In this document: positions 1-7,681 of the stretch, in pieces
How positions within the stretch are numbered: the first letter of the stretch is position 1
How the letters are laid out: every line of letters begins with the position of its first letter
From: Flavobacteriia bacterium
GTDB lineage: Bacteria > Bacteroidota > Bacteroidia > Flavobacteriales > Flavobacteriaceae
Direction of reading: 5' to 3'
NCBI GenBank assembly: GCA_013298525.1
Contig: JAAFHW010000006.1
Location: 1 to 59,864 of the forward strand
DNA length: 59,864 nucleotides
Notes under the pieces: model-generated
Seen by the model: the letters and a program-made list of their open reading frames with translations, nothing else
Databases searched by the model: none
Told to the model about the DNA's origin: nothing
Program-made: the position numbers and the translations under genes

Positions 1-354
1 TTTCTGATATTTGGTTACTTTCTAAAAGATAAATTAGTTGGATTTCACACAATTCTTTCTAATGGAAGCGTGTTAGAAACCTACTTTTTAGGTTATGATT
101 CGCAAGTTCAAAAAGAAAATATGCTGTATTTGAATATGCTTTACAACATGACGGAATATGGTATTGAAAAAGGTTTTGAAAAAATAATATTTGGAAGAAC
201 TGCTTTAGAAATAAAGAGTTCTATTGGTGCAATTCCAGTGAATATGTCGGGTTTTATTTATCATAATAACAAACTGATAAACAAATACATAGAATACATT
301 TTTAAGAAATTAGAACCAGAAGCAGAATGGCAAATGAGACATCCGTTTAAGTAA
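1..354 (+). CDS. C-terminal part of a GNAT/FemAB-like acyltransferase (5' truncated by window edge)
   Basis: The reading frame is open from base 1 to the stop at 352-354, so only about 117 C-terminal residues are visible and the start lies outside the window. The visible part has alternating strands and helices, with segments such as LVGFHTILSNG, ETYFLGYD and KIIFGRTALEIKSSIGA. This resembles the C-terminal acyltransferase fold of FemAB/GNAT-type proteins that Bacteroidota genomes often call peptidoglycan biosynthesis or recognition proteins. The assignment is by general resemblance; no catalytic residue can be pointed to. A GTG at 70 is an internal codon, because the homologous-looking sequence continues upstream of it. 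Confidence 0.6.
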   Translation, partial: FLIFGYFLKDKLVGFHTILSNGSVLETYFLGYDSQVQKENMLYLNMLYNMTEYGIEKGFEKIIFGRTALEIKSSIGAIPVNMSGFIYHNNKLINKYIEYIFKKLEPEAEWQMRHPFK

Positions 355-356
355 TT

Positions 357-386
357 ATGAATTAAAAATTATGAATTATGAATTTT
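357..386. repeat. AT-rich direct repeat, ATTATGAATT units
   Basis: Directly after the first stop codon, units close to AATTATGAATT occur three times within about 30 bases. It is one of several short-unit low-complexity tracts found in the intergenic gaps of this window. Confidence 0.6.
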
Positions 387-396
387 GCAAAATTCC

Positions 397-550
397 TTTA
401 GCCCTGATGGAAATGAAAAGCTTTTCATTGAAGAATGCTATTTTTTGTTGTGCTAAAAAAGCGACCAACGGAAGCTCTTTTTAGTGCTTACAAAAAAAGG
501 ATTGTTGATGAAAACTTATAATGGAAAGCAGGATTAGCTTCTTAAAAATC
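397..550. repeat. TAGCCCTGA...CAGGA structured intergenic element, copy 1
   Basis: This non-coding element opens with TTTAGCCCTGATGGA (397-411) and closes with GGAAAGCAGGATTAGCTT (523-540). The CCTG near its start can pair with CAGG at 529-532, and AGC with GCT just outside. Inside are a perfect 18-nt palindrome AATGAAAAGCTTTTCATT (412-429) and an imperfect hairpin pairing TTTTTTGT (441-448) with ACAAAAAA (490-497) and CTAAAAA (453-459) with TTTTTAG (478-484). Two further copies with the same opening lie near 13085 and 45571. It could be a structured RNA or a non-autonomous repeat; it has no coding signal. Confidence 0.7.
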
Positions 551-553
551 TAC

Positions 554-934
554 TTATACTTTTGATTTTTTGAATTGATAAAAAGCATAAAAACCTAGAG
601 TTAATTCACCAACGGTTCCTAATAAAAATATTGTTGATGGAATTCCGTCGAAAATAATGCTTACTATTCTTCCGAAAGCTAAACCAAACATGAATAGAAA
701 GTTTGAAATTGTTGCCGTTTGCCAGAATTTTTCCTTTGTAATTCCGACAAACCATAAAGATGAAAAAGCAATGTAAACTCCCATAATTGCTTTAAAAATA
801 CTATGCTCATCAGTAGTGAGAACTTTAACATCAAACCATAAGTCGGGTTTAAATCCATAAATCAATGCAATATTGAATACAATAAAAATTGAAATCGTTA
901 AATGCAGATTTATTGGTTTTACAAATTTGTTCAT
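554..934 (-). CDS. Small four-helix membrane protein, DUF4345-like
   Basis: This 126-residue protein has four hydrophobic segments, at about residues 10-30, 45-65, 72-95 and 100-120, separated by short charged loops, and it ends in a basic tail (FKKSKV). Length, topology and the central pattern GxYIAxSxLWFxG followed by GLAxGRxxSxxxDG match DUF4345, a family of inner-membrane proteins of unknown function. The family name is from memory and not tested by alignment. The ABC-F gene lies 5 bases upstream on the same strand, so the two are probably co-transcribed. Confidence 0.7.
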   Translation of the reverse strand: MNKFVKPINLHLTISIFIVFNIALIYGFKPDLWFDVKVLTTDEHSIFKAIMGVYIAFSSLWFVGITKEKFWQTATISNFLFMFGLAFGRIVSIIFDGIPSTIFLLGTVGELTLGFYAFYQFKKSKV

Positions 935-939
935 GAGAA

Positions 940-2847
940 TTATAAACTATCAATTTCTCCTTGTACAACTTCCCAATCTTCTAGTAATTTATCTAATTCG
1001 GCCTTTTTCTTATTGTAAGCTATGAAAAAATTGGCATCTTCAAGATGTTTATCATAATTTGATGCCAAGGCTTTGTCATCATTTTGAATATCTTTTTCTA
1101 ACTGTTGGATTTGACTTTCAATCTTACTAAGACGATTTTGAAGTGACTTGTTTTTCTTTTGATCTTCATAAGAAGCTTTGCTATTTTCTTTTGGAGCTTC
1201 TTTTTTAGCAACATCTTTTTTCTCTACTTCGCGCATGTTTTCCATGTTACGTTGTTCTAAGAAAAAGTTGATATCACCAAGATATTCTTTTATTTTTTGG
1301 TCTTTAAATTCGTAAACGATGTTTGACATTCCTTGCAAGAAATCTCTATCGTGAGAAACTAATAATAGTGTTCCTTCATATTTTTGAAGTGCTGCTTTTA
1401 GTACGTTTTTAGACTTAATATCTAAGTGATTTGTAGGCTCATCCATTACCAAAACGTTGATTGGTTGAAGCAATAATTTACACAAAGCCAATCGGTTGCG
1501 CTCGCCTCCAGAAAGTACTTTTACTTTCTTTTCTACATCATCACCACGAAACAAGAACGAACCCAACATATCTCTAACTTTAGAACGATTGGTATCGGTT
1601 GCAGCATCTTCCATCGTTTGTAAAAGAGTGATTTCACCATCAAGATATTCGGCTTGATTTTGAGCAAAATAGCCTACTTGAACGTTATGACCTAATTTGA
1701 TTTCGCCTTGATATTCAAATTCGTTTACAATAGCTTTAATGAATGTAGATTTTCCTTGACCATTTTGACCAACGAAAGCAATTTTACTTCCTCTCTCTAC
1801 TAATAAAGAGATGTCTTTTAGAATGACTTTATCTCCGTAAGCTTTGGTAACATCTTCGGCTTCAATTACAACTTTTCCTGGAACTTTTGAAACTGGAAAT
1901 GAAATATTCATAACCGAATTATCGTCTTCATCAACTTCAATACGTTCTACTTTATCGAGCTTTTTAATCAATGATTGCGCCATCGAAGCTTTGGATGCTT
2001 TGGCACGAAACTTCTCGATTAATTTCTCTGTTTCTTCAATTTTCTTAGCTTGATTTTTTTGAGTTGCTAGTTGCTTTTCACGAATTTCATGACGCAATTC
2101 TAAATATTCCGAATAGGGTTTATTGAAATCGTATGCTTTTCCTAAAGAGATTTCGATTGTACGATTGGTAACATTGTCAAGGAACATTTTATCGTGAGAA
2201 ACGATTACGACAACTCCTGGAAAATTTCTTAAGAAACCTTCTAACCAGATGATACTTTCAATATCTAAGTGATTGGTTGGCTCATCGAGAAGTAAAATAT
2301 CATTGGATTGTAAAAGTAACTTTGCAAGTTCAATACGCATTCTCCAACCTCCAGAAAAAGTATCGGTTTGGTCATTAAATACTTCTCTTTTGAATCCTAA
2401 TCCTAATAGGATTTTTTCGGTATCACCAACATAATTATAACCACCAAGTAATTCAAAACGATGCGTATAATCTGACAAATCTTCTATAATTTGGCCGTAC
2501 TCTTCACTTTCATAATCGGTTCTTGTAACTAGAAGATGATTGATTTCTTCGAGTTTTTTTTCAACATGTTTGATCTCAGTAAATGCTTCGTAGGCTTCTT
2601 CAAGAACTGTTCTACCGTGTTCAAAATCGATATCTTGACGAAGGAACCCCATTTTGATTTCTTTTTCTGTAGCAATTTGACCTGAATCAGGTTTGAAATC
2701 ACCAGCTAAAATCTTGAGCATTGTAGATTTTCCAGCTCCATTTTTTCCAACAAGTCCTACTCTATCGCCTGAACCTAAGCGAAAAGTTACTTCTTCAAAA
2801 AGATATGAACCACCAAAAGAAACCGATAAATTGTGAATATTAAGCAT
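940..2847 (-). CDS. ABC-F family ATP-binding protein (Uup/EttA type)
   Basis: Two ABC ATPase domains in one 635-residue chain and no membrane segments identify an ABC-F protein, a soluble class that acts on ribosomes. The first domain has Walker A GKNGAGKST, signature FSGGWRMR and Walker B ILLLDEPTNHLD. The second has GQNGQGKST, LSGGERNR and VLVMDEPTNHLD. The linker between them is long and charged, and the last 90 residues are Lys/Glu-rich with coiled-coil character, as in Uup-like members. I chose the ATG at 2847 (MLNIHNLSVSFGG) because the fold begins there; an open extension upstream overlaps the promoter region of the divergent gene. Which ABC-F subgroup, and whether it protects against antibiotics, cannot be told. 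Confidence 0.93.
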   Translation of the reverse strand: MLNIHNLSVSFGGSYLFEEVTFRLGSGDRVGLVGKNGAGKSTMLKILAGDFKPDSGQIATEKEIKMGFLRQDIDFEHGRTVLEEAYEAFTEIKHVEKKLEEINHLLVTRTDYESEEYGQIIEDLSDYTHRFELLGGYNYVGDTEKILLGLGFKREVFNDQTDTFSGGWRMRIELAKLLLQSNDILLLDEPTNHLDIESIIWLEGFLRNFPGVVVIVSHDKMFLDNVTNRTIEISLGKAYDFNKPYSEYLELRHEIREKQLATQKNQAKKIEETEKLIEKFRAKASKASMAQSLIKKLDKVERIEVDEDDNSVMNISFPVSKVPGKVVIEAEDVTKAYGDKVILKDISLLVERGSKIAFVGQNGQGKSTFIKAIVNEFEYQGEIKLGHNVQVGYFAQNQAEYLDGEITLLQTMEDAATDTNRSKVRDMLGSFLFRGDDVEKKVKVLSGGERNRLALCKLLLQPINVLVMDEPTNHLDIKSKNVLKAALQKYEGTLLLVSHDRDFLQGMSNIVYEFKDQKIKEYLGDINFFLEQRNMENMREVEKKDVAKKEAPKENSKASYEDQKKNKSLQNRLSKIESQIQQLEKDIQNDDKALASNYDKHLEDANFFIAYNKKKAELDKLLEDWEVVQGEIDSL

Positions 2848-2889
2848 ATAATTTGTGACAAATGTTACATTAAGAAAAGTACAAAGCTG

Positions 2890-2897
2890 TACCTTTG
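2890..2897 (+). promoter_or_regulatory. Putative -7 element TACCTTTG for the DUF983 gene
   Basis: TACCTTTG fits the Bacteroidota -7 consensus TAnnTTTG and ends 16 bases before the ATG at 2914. The transcript would therefore have a leader of only about 10 bases. No clear -33 box was recognised. Confidence 0.45.
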
Positions 2898-2913
2898 CTA
2901 AAAATTTTTGCAA

Positions 2914-3300
2914 ATGTTAAAAAAAGGAAGCACATTAAATAGTATTTTAACAGGAACTTGTCCAAAATGTCATGAAGAAAGTATGTATGTGGAAAAAAAT
3001 CCATATAAATTGAATACTTTATACAAAATGCATGAGACTTGTAGTCATTGCAAAACTCAATATGTAATTGAACCTTCGTTTTTTTATGGAGCAATGTACG
3101 TAAGTTATGGATTAACAGTTGCTATTGGCGTAGCAATATTTGTGATAACAAAATTAATATTAGGATTATCTGTAAAGGTTTCATTTATTTCTTTGGGAAT
3201 AGGAATTTTACTTTTAATGCCTGTTACTGCAAGACTAGCTAGAAATATTTACATCAACATGTTTATTCATTTTGACAAAAACTGGAGACAAAATTCTTAA
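2914..3300 (+). CDS. DUF983 family membrane protein
   Basis: This 128-residue protein starts with a four-cysteine cluster: CPKC near residue 17 and CSHC about 30 residues later. Two strongly hydrophobic segments follow (about 60-82 and 87-107) and then a short tail rich in Arg, Asn and Trp. A Cys4 N-terminus followed by paired membrane helices is the layout of DUF983, whose function is unknown. The ATG at 2914 is preferred over a TTG two codons upstream. The 3' end runs 38 bases into the end of the convergent FAD oxidoreductase gene. Confidence 0.85.
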   Translation: MLKKGSTLNSILTGTCPKCHEESMYVEKNPYKLNTLYKMHETCSHCKTQYVIEPSFFYGAMYVSYGLTVAIGVAIFVITKLILGLSVKVSFISLGIGILLLMPVTARLARNIYINMFIHFDKNWRQNS

Positions 3301-4330
3301 TTCTTAAGATATCAATATTTTTATCAAGAGGAATTTGATTTTCAATATGATTATATAAATTTTTAGCCATGGCTGGTGCTAGCATAACACCTCTTGTTCC
3401 TAATCCATTTAAAACATGTAGATTTTTATGAATTGGATGTGTTCCAACTAGAGGTCTTCTATCCTTAACAGTGGGACGAACACCTGCATAATGTTCTATC
3501 ACTTCGAAATCACATGTAATCAATTCTTTGAGATTTTCAATTAATTCTTTTTTTGCGGCTTCTGTTGGGATATTTGTTTTGTCTTCCCAATTGTAAGTTG
3601 CTCCAACCTTATACAAGTCATTTCCGATAGGTAAAACAAAAACTGAAGATTTTACTATTACATCTAAATTCAAATTAGGTGCTTTAATAAGCAATAATTC
3701 GCCTTTAGTTCCATCTAGTGGTAATTTATTAAAAAATGGATTTAAAAGCATTCCAAATCCTTCTGCGAAGACAATATGTTTGGCTTTTATATTCTGATAA
3801 GAAATAAATTCCTTTTCAATAACTAAACCTGAATAATCAAAGGTATCATTTAAGTAGGCATTTTGATAAATAAGAAACTGTTTGTATGAATCGACTAATA
3901 GATTTGTGTCGACATAACCAGAATATAGAACTTCTCCAAAATTAAAAGGTGAAGGAATTGAATCCCATTTCTTGGTGATTAAAATAGTTGAAAGAAACTT
4001 TGAAAGAATGGGTTTATCTGAAGCAGTGAACCAATTGTTTTGTTCTTCTACAGAATAAAATTTACGCAAAAGCGGTAGTTTATGATCCAACTTAATTTGT
4101 AGCTTTTTTTCAAGATTTGCGTAAAAGTTGTATAACAATTCTAATTGTTCTGAAGCTTGCCAAACCTCACTAAAACGTTTTAAAATAACTGGATTATATA
4201 ATCCTCCAGCAATTCTTGATGAGTTTTGAGATTGATTGTTTACAACCAAAATAGTTTTATTATTTTGAAGTGCAATTTCAGAAAAAGCAATACCTGCAAG
4301 ACCAGAACCAACAATAATATAATCTAACAT
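3263..4330 (-). CDS. FAD-dependent oxidoreductase, DAO (glycine/D-amino-acid oxidase) fold
   Basis: The N-terminus MLDYIIVGSGLAGIAFSE is a Rossmann dinucleotide-binding motif (GxGxxG) at residues 8-13. The C-terminal part has YAGVRPTVKDRRPLVG followed by LNGLGTRGVMLAPAMA, typical of the DAO family where the second FAD-binding stretch closes the fold. The length of 355 residues is normal. The substrate is not evident; glycine, sarcosine and other amines are all possible, and no thiamine or tRNA-modification gene lies nearby to guide the choice. It is preceded by the gldN terminator and overlaps the end of the DUF983 gene. Confidence 0.85.
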   Translation of the reverse strand: MLDYIIVGSGLAGIAFSEIALQNNKTILVVNNQSQNSSRIAGGLYNPVILKRFSEVWQASEQLELLYNFYANLEKKLQIKLDHKLPLLRKFYSVEEQNNWFTASDKPILSKFLSTILITKKWDSIPSPFNFGEVLYSGYVDTNLLVDSYKQFLIYQNAYLNDTFDYSGLVIEKEFISYQNIKAKHIVFAEGFGMLLNPFFNKLPLDGTKGELLLIKAPNLNLDVIVKSSVFVLPIGNDLYKVGATYNWEDKTNIPTEAAKKELIENLKELITCDFEVIEHYAGVRPTVKDRRPLVGTHPIHKNLHVLNGLGTRGVMLAPAMAKNLYNHIENQIPLDKNIDILRIKNFVSSFCQNE

Positions 4331-4373
4331 AAAAAGTTACTTAGAGATTGTAAAGATAAATAATGGACATAAA

Positions 4374-4401
4374 AAAACTCTTATCTTTCGATAAGAGTTT
4401 T
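4374..4401. terminator. Terminator downstream of gldN
   Basis: AAAACTCTTATC (4374-4385), loop TTTC and GATAAGAGTTTT (4390-4401) form a perfect 12-bp stem. Read on the minus strand it lies 20 bases after the gldN stop and is followed by a T run, so it probably ends the gldKLMN transcript. It also sits upstream of the FAD oxidoreductase gene start. Confidence 0.85.
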
Positions 4402-4421
4402 ATATTATTTGAAAACTAATA

Positions 4422-5336
4422 TTAGTAGTTCCACATGTCTTGTTCGAAATTACGAATCTTCTCTTTAACTCTTTCTGATTCTAATAATTGCATTTGTGCA
4501 TTATCTTTCATGTAATCTTGAATAGTTCTGTCACCATAAACATTTTCTTCTTTGTAAATAACACCACTAAAGCGTCTAGAATTTAACAAATGGTCGAATG
4601 TTAAAGGCATTGCAGAATTTTTATCATTGAATGCTTTAGCTTCGTGCAAAATATCTCTAATTGAAGGAAAATAAACCCAAAAAAGTTCGATCGGATCATT
4701 ATTTCCTTTAGCTTTATCTCTAGCCTCAATTGCTAAAGGACATATCGCCAACATTCTATATTTTAGCTCACTTTGTCGTTTATCAAAATACCAAAAACCC
4801 TTTACTTTATAACCTGTGATATCACTAGCATCTAATTCTGTTTCGTTGATATACTGTTTATCTAACACTTTTCTACCAGCCTTGTAATCTTCATAATAAT
4901 TGTTGATTTCATCTTTACCAGCATCAGTTGTATCAATAAATTTAAAAGTAGAGGTCATGTCTTTTAATGACTTTTTAGAATTAAAATAATCATCTCCATA
5001 AACTTCTGTAATTTTTCCACTTTTAATACCATTCAACAAGACCTGAAAAAGAGATCTTCTTTCTTTACCAACAAAAGCAGTATCTACAGGATAGTACAAA
5101 GGAAAATTTATTCTTTCATCAAGATCAATTAGTTCCCAAGTAGTTTTACCCATTAAAACATCTCTATCATGAACATAGCCATAAGGTAGAGGTTTATCAT
5201 TATCAGACTCTAATTGAGCAGCCGTTTTCTTGCCTATCTCATCTGGTGTTTTAGCATTCAATAAATTGGATTGAGCAGAAGCAACATAAGTTCCTGCAAC
5301 ACTAAAAACAACTAACAAAAAGTTTTTCAATTTCAT
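4422..5336 (-). CDS. gldN: Gliding motility / type IX secretion protein GldN
   Basis: This is the last gene of the gldKLMN block. The 304-residue product has a signal peptide (MKLKNFLLVVFSVAGTYVASAQ) and no later membrane segment, so it is periplasmic. Family features include the YGYVHDRDVLMGKTTWELIDLDERINFPLYYP region and the C-terminal LTFDHLLNSRRFSGVIYKEENVYGDR region. In the type IX system GldN (PorN) forms a periplasmic ring with the lipoprotein GldK at the outer membrane, and GldM contacts it from the inner membrane. The gene follows gldM by 51 bases and is followed by a strong terminator. Confidence 0.96.
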   Translation of the reverse strand: MKLKNFLLVVFSVAGTYVASAQSNLLNAKTPDEIGKKTAAQLESDNDKPLPYGYVHDRDVLMGKTTWELIDLDERINFPLYYPVDTAFVGKERRSLFQVLLNGIKSGKITEVYGDDYFNSKKSLKDMTSTFKFIDTTDAGKDEINNYYEDYKAGRKVLDKQYINETELDASDITGYKVKGFWYFDKRQSELKYRMLAICPLAIEARDKAKGNNDPIELFWVYFPSIRDILHEAKAFNDKNSAMPLTFDHLLNSRRFSGVIYKEENVYGDRTIQDYMKDNAQMQLLESERVKEKIRNFEQDMWNY

Positions 5337-5387
5337 AATTTTTATTCTAAGTTATCTAAGTAGGTTTATAACGACAAACTTAAATTT

Positions 5388-6923
5388 TTATTGTATTTCG
5401 TAAATAGCTGGAGCAGCAGTTTTAACATCAATTCCTTCTGCACCAATAACTTTAGATTTTATATCAGAAATAGTCACTTGATCACCTTTAGAAACTCTTG
5501 CTAAAGCAGCGATACATTGAGAATTTAAACGATCTCCATTAACAACAATAGATGCTTGACCAGGTACTTTAAATACAAACTGAGTTACTCTAAAGTTTAA
5601 GTCATACAAGAAATCAGGTAAAATAGCTGAAATTTGTGAAGCTTGTAAACGAGATTTCGCACCTTTCTGATTTCCACCTTGACCACCAATAGCACCTTGT
5701 GGAGCAGGAATATTCTTAATTCTGAATACTTTCTTATCAGAAACTGATTTACCATCTGTCATTTTTCCTGTAACATTAACAGTAACTTCAGTACCTGAAC
5801 CAGGATTTAAATTATATTTACCATTACCACCTGCTTTTGACAAACCAGGAGCAGAGGCATTAACGTTATTATCACCAATACCTGCGAATGAAATTGTCAT
5901 TGGATTAGGTAATCCTCTGTAAACAACATTCATTTTATCAGCAGAAATGTTTGCAGAATTTGGACGAGGCACAACAACATATTTACCAGTAAAAGGTAAT
6001 TTAATTGGTTTTCCACCTTCCACAAAATTAAAAGATCCTGCTAAAGTTTGTTCACCAACTGCACCTGCAGTAGTTGAAATTACAGCTTGACCATTTTCTA
6101 ATCTACCAGGGCCTTGAAAACCACTAAATTTTGCGTTTGGATCATATTTTCCAAGAACTACTTTTCCAGTAACAGGCTCACCTTGGAAATATACATTTTT
6201 ATCTAAAGCTACAATAGCTTGAAATTTGCTGTAAGAAGCTTCACTTACTGCTGCTTTACCTAAAGCTGATGCAATAACATCAGATTCAGCTTTTTTAACA
6301 TCATTCTGCCAAGCAGATAATTTTGCTAAAGATGCAATTGCAGGAAAACCTTTAAAGTGATAATCTAAAAATTTAATTTTAACACCTTCTTTGTTAGTAA
6401 CTTCAGCAGTATCAAATTTTGAATTTAATTCATTCAAAATTGGAGCATATTTTTTATCTGACAAAGCAGCTTTCATGTCTGCTTTATATGAATCAATTGC
6501 AGCAATAACTTCTTTACCTCTATTAGTGTAACCGTCACCAGTAAACCAACCGTGGTCTAAATTATCAGCTTTGTCCATTGCTTCGTATGGCAACTTACCA
6601 TCTTCTGCTTCAACACCTACTAAAACTTCACTTTTTAAAGTTGCTATAAAATCATAGAACTTTTTTGATGCAGCTTCAACTTTGTGAGCCGTTGCTGCAG
6701 CGGCAATAAATTCACCTTTTGATTCAGAAGCTTTAGTATCTAAAGCTTGTAACATAGATTCATTAGTTGCAGTTGCTGAACTTGTAGCGCCTTCAAATCT
6801 TTCGTTCATCAAACCGAAAGCCGAAAGGACTTCTTTTGACATATTCATTGCCAACATCGCGATGAAAACCAAATACATCAGGTTAATCATCTTCTGTCTA
6901 GGGGTTAATTTTCCTCCTGCCAT
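5388..6923 (-). CDS. gldM: Type IX secretion / gliding motor protein GldM
   Basis: The 511-residue protein begins MAGGKLTPRQKMINLMYLVF, with one membrane helix at about residues 13-33 and the rest periplasmic. Repeated beta-rich domains follow (GEPVTGKVVLGKYDP, then KNIPAPQGAIGGQGG near the end), as expected for the D1-D4 domains of GldM/PorM. With GldL it forms the proton-driven inner-membrane motor of the type IX system, passing torque or conformational change to GldKN. Arg9 in the N-terminal segment is present; this residue has been implicated in the motor of F. johnsoniae. The gene is 54 bases downstream of gldL and clearly in the same operon. Confidence 0.97.
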   Translation of the reverse strand: MAGGKLTPRQKMINLMYLVFIAMLAMNMSKEVLSAFGLMNERFEGATSSATATNESMLQALDTKASESKGEFIAAAATAHKVEAASKKFYDFIATLKSEVLVGVEAEDGKLPYEAMDKADNLDHGWFTGDGYTNRGKEVIAAIDSYKADMKAALSDKKYAPILNELNSKFDTAEVTNKEGVKIKFLDYHFKGFPAIASLAKLSAWQNDVKKAESDVIASALGKAAVSEASYSKFQAIVALDKNVYFQGEPVTGKVVLGKYDPNAKFSGFQGPGRLENGQAVISTTAGAVGEQTLAGSFNFVEGGKPIKLPFTGKYVVVPRPNSANISADKMNVVYRGLPNPMTISFAGIGDNNVNASAPGLSKAGGNGKYNLNPGSGTEVTVNVTGKMTDGKSVSDKKVFRIKNIPAPQGAIGGQGGNQKGAKSRLQASQISAILPDFLYDLNFRVTQFVFKVPGQASIVVNGDRLNSQCIAALARVSKGDQVTISDIKSKVIGAEGIDVKTAAPAIYEIQ

Positions 6924-6977
6924 TTTTTCTAATTAGTTTTAATTGTTAATTTAATAAAATATAGTTAAAAAAACTAA

Positions 6978-7625
6978 TTATCCTTTATTACTCATTGCAG
7001 ATAACATTCCACCATATACATTGTTTAATGTAGATAAGTTAGAAGTTAATGATTGCATTTGGTCTTTTAATTTTAAGTTGTTTTCAGCAACTTCGTTATT
7101 GATTTGTGCATTTCTTTCAGCGCTTTGTAATTGAGATTGGTATAATCCATTTAAAGCTTCCATTTGAGCAGCAGCTTTACCCATTTCTTCTGCATATTTC
7201 TTTTGACCAGCCATAGCGTCTACAGTTGGAGAAATTGATTTTGCAGCACCTTCAAAGTTTTTAATGCTATTTCCTAAGCTAGCCATCAATTCACCATCGA
7301 TTTTAGCTTCTTTCAACATATTGTCTAATTTTTGAGAAAGCAAACCTTGTGCTTCTTTTGGATCTTCTTTTTTAGCTGATTTTGGTTGAGCTTGTCCACC
7401 TGCTAATTCAGGATAAACTAAAGACCAATCTAATTCTGCTGGTGGCGTTTCAAATGCAGATAAAGCAAAAATTAATGCTTCTGTTAATAATCCAATTGTT
7501 AACATCACAGTACCTGTTAAAGGTCCTAATTCAAAGTGAGCAATTTTAAATAATGCTCCAACAATTACAACTGCTGCACCCATACCATAGGCGAAATTCA
7601 TAACTTTAGGTGATAATAATCCCAT
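6978..7625 (-). CDS. gldL: Type IX secretion / gliding motor protein GldL
   Basis: This 215-residue protein has two membrane helices (about residues 9-29 and 36-58) followed by a long cytoplasmic, coiled-coil-rich region. It carries Lys27, His30, Glu49 and Glu59 inside or beside the helices. As I recall the F. johnsoniae work, Lys27, His30 and Glu49 belong to the polar network coupling the proton gradient to GldLM; the numbering here is my own count. GldL forms a pentamer around the GldM dimer. The start MGLLSPKVMNFAYGMGAA is standard, and the gene sits between gldK and gldM with short gaps. Confidence 0.97.
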   Translation of the reverse strand: MGLLSPKVMNFAYGMGAAVVIVGALFKIAHFELGPLTGTVMLTIGLLTEALIFALSAFETPPAELDWSLVYPELAGGQAQPKSAKKEDPKEAQGLLSQKLDNMLKEAKIDGELMASLGNSIKNFEGAAKSISPTVDAMAGQKKYAEEMGKAAAQMEALNGLYQSQLQSAERNAQINNEVAENNLKLKDQMQSLTSNLSTLNNVYGGMLSAMSNKG

Positions 7626-7681
7626 AATAATAATAATTTAGTTAGTTAAGTTTAATATAATTAAGTTAGTTAAAATACAAT

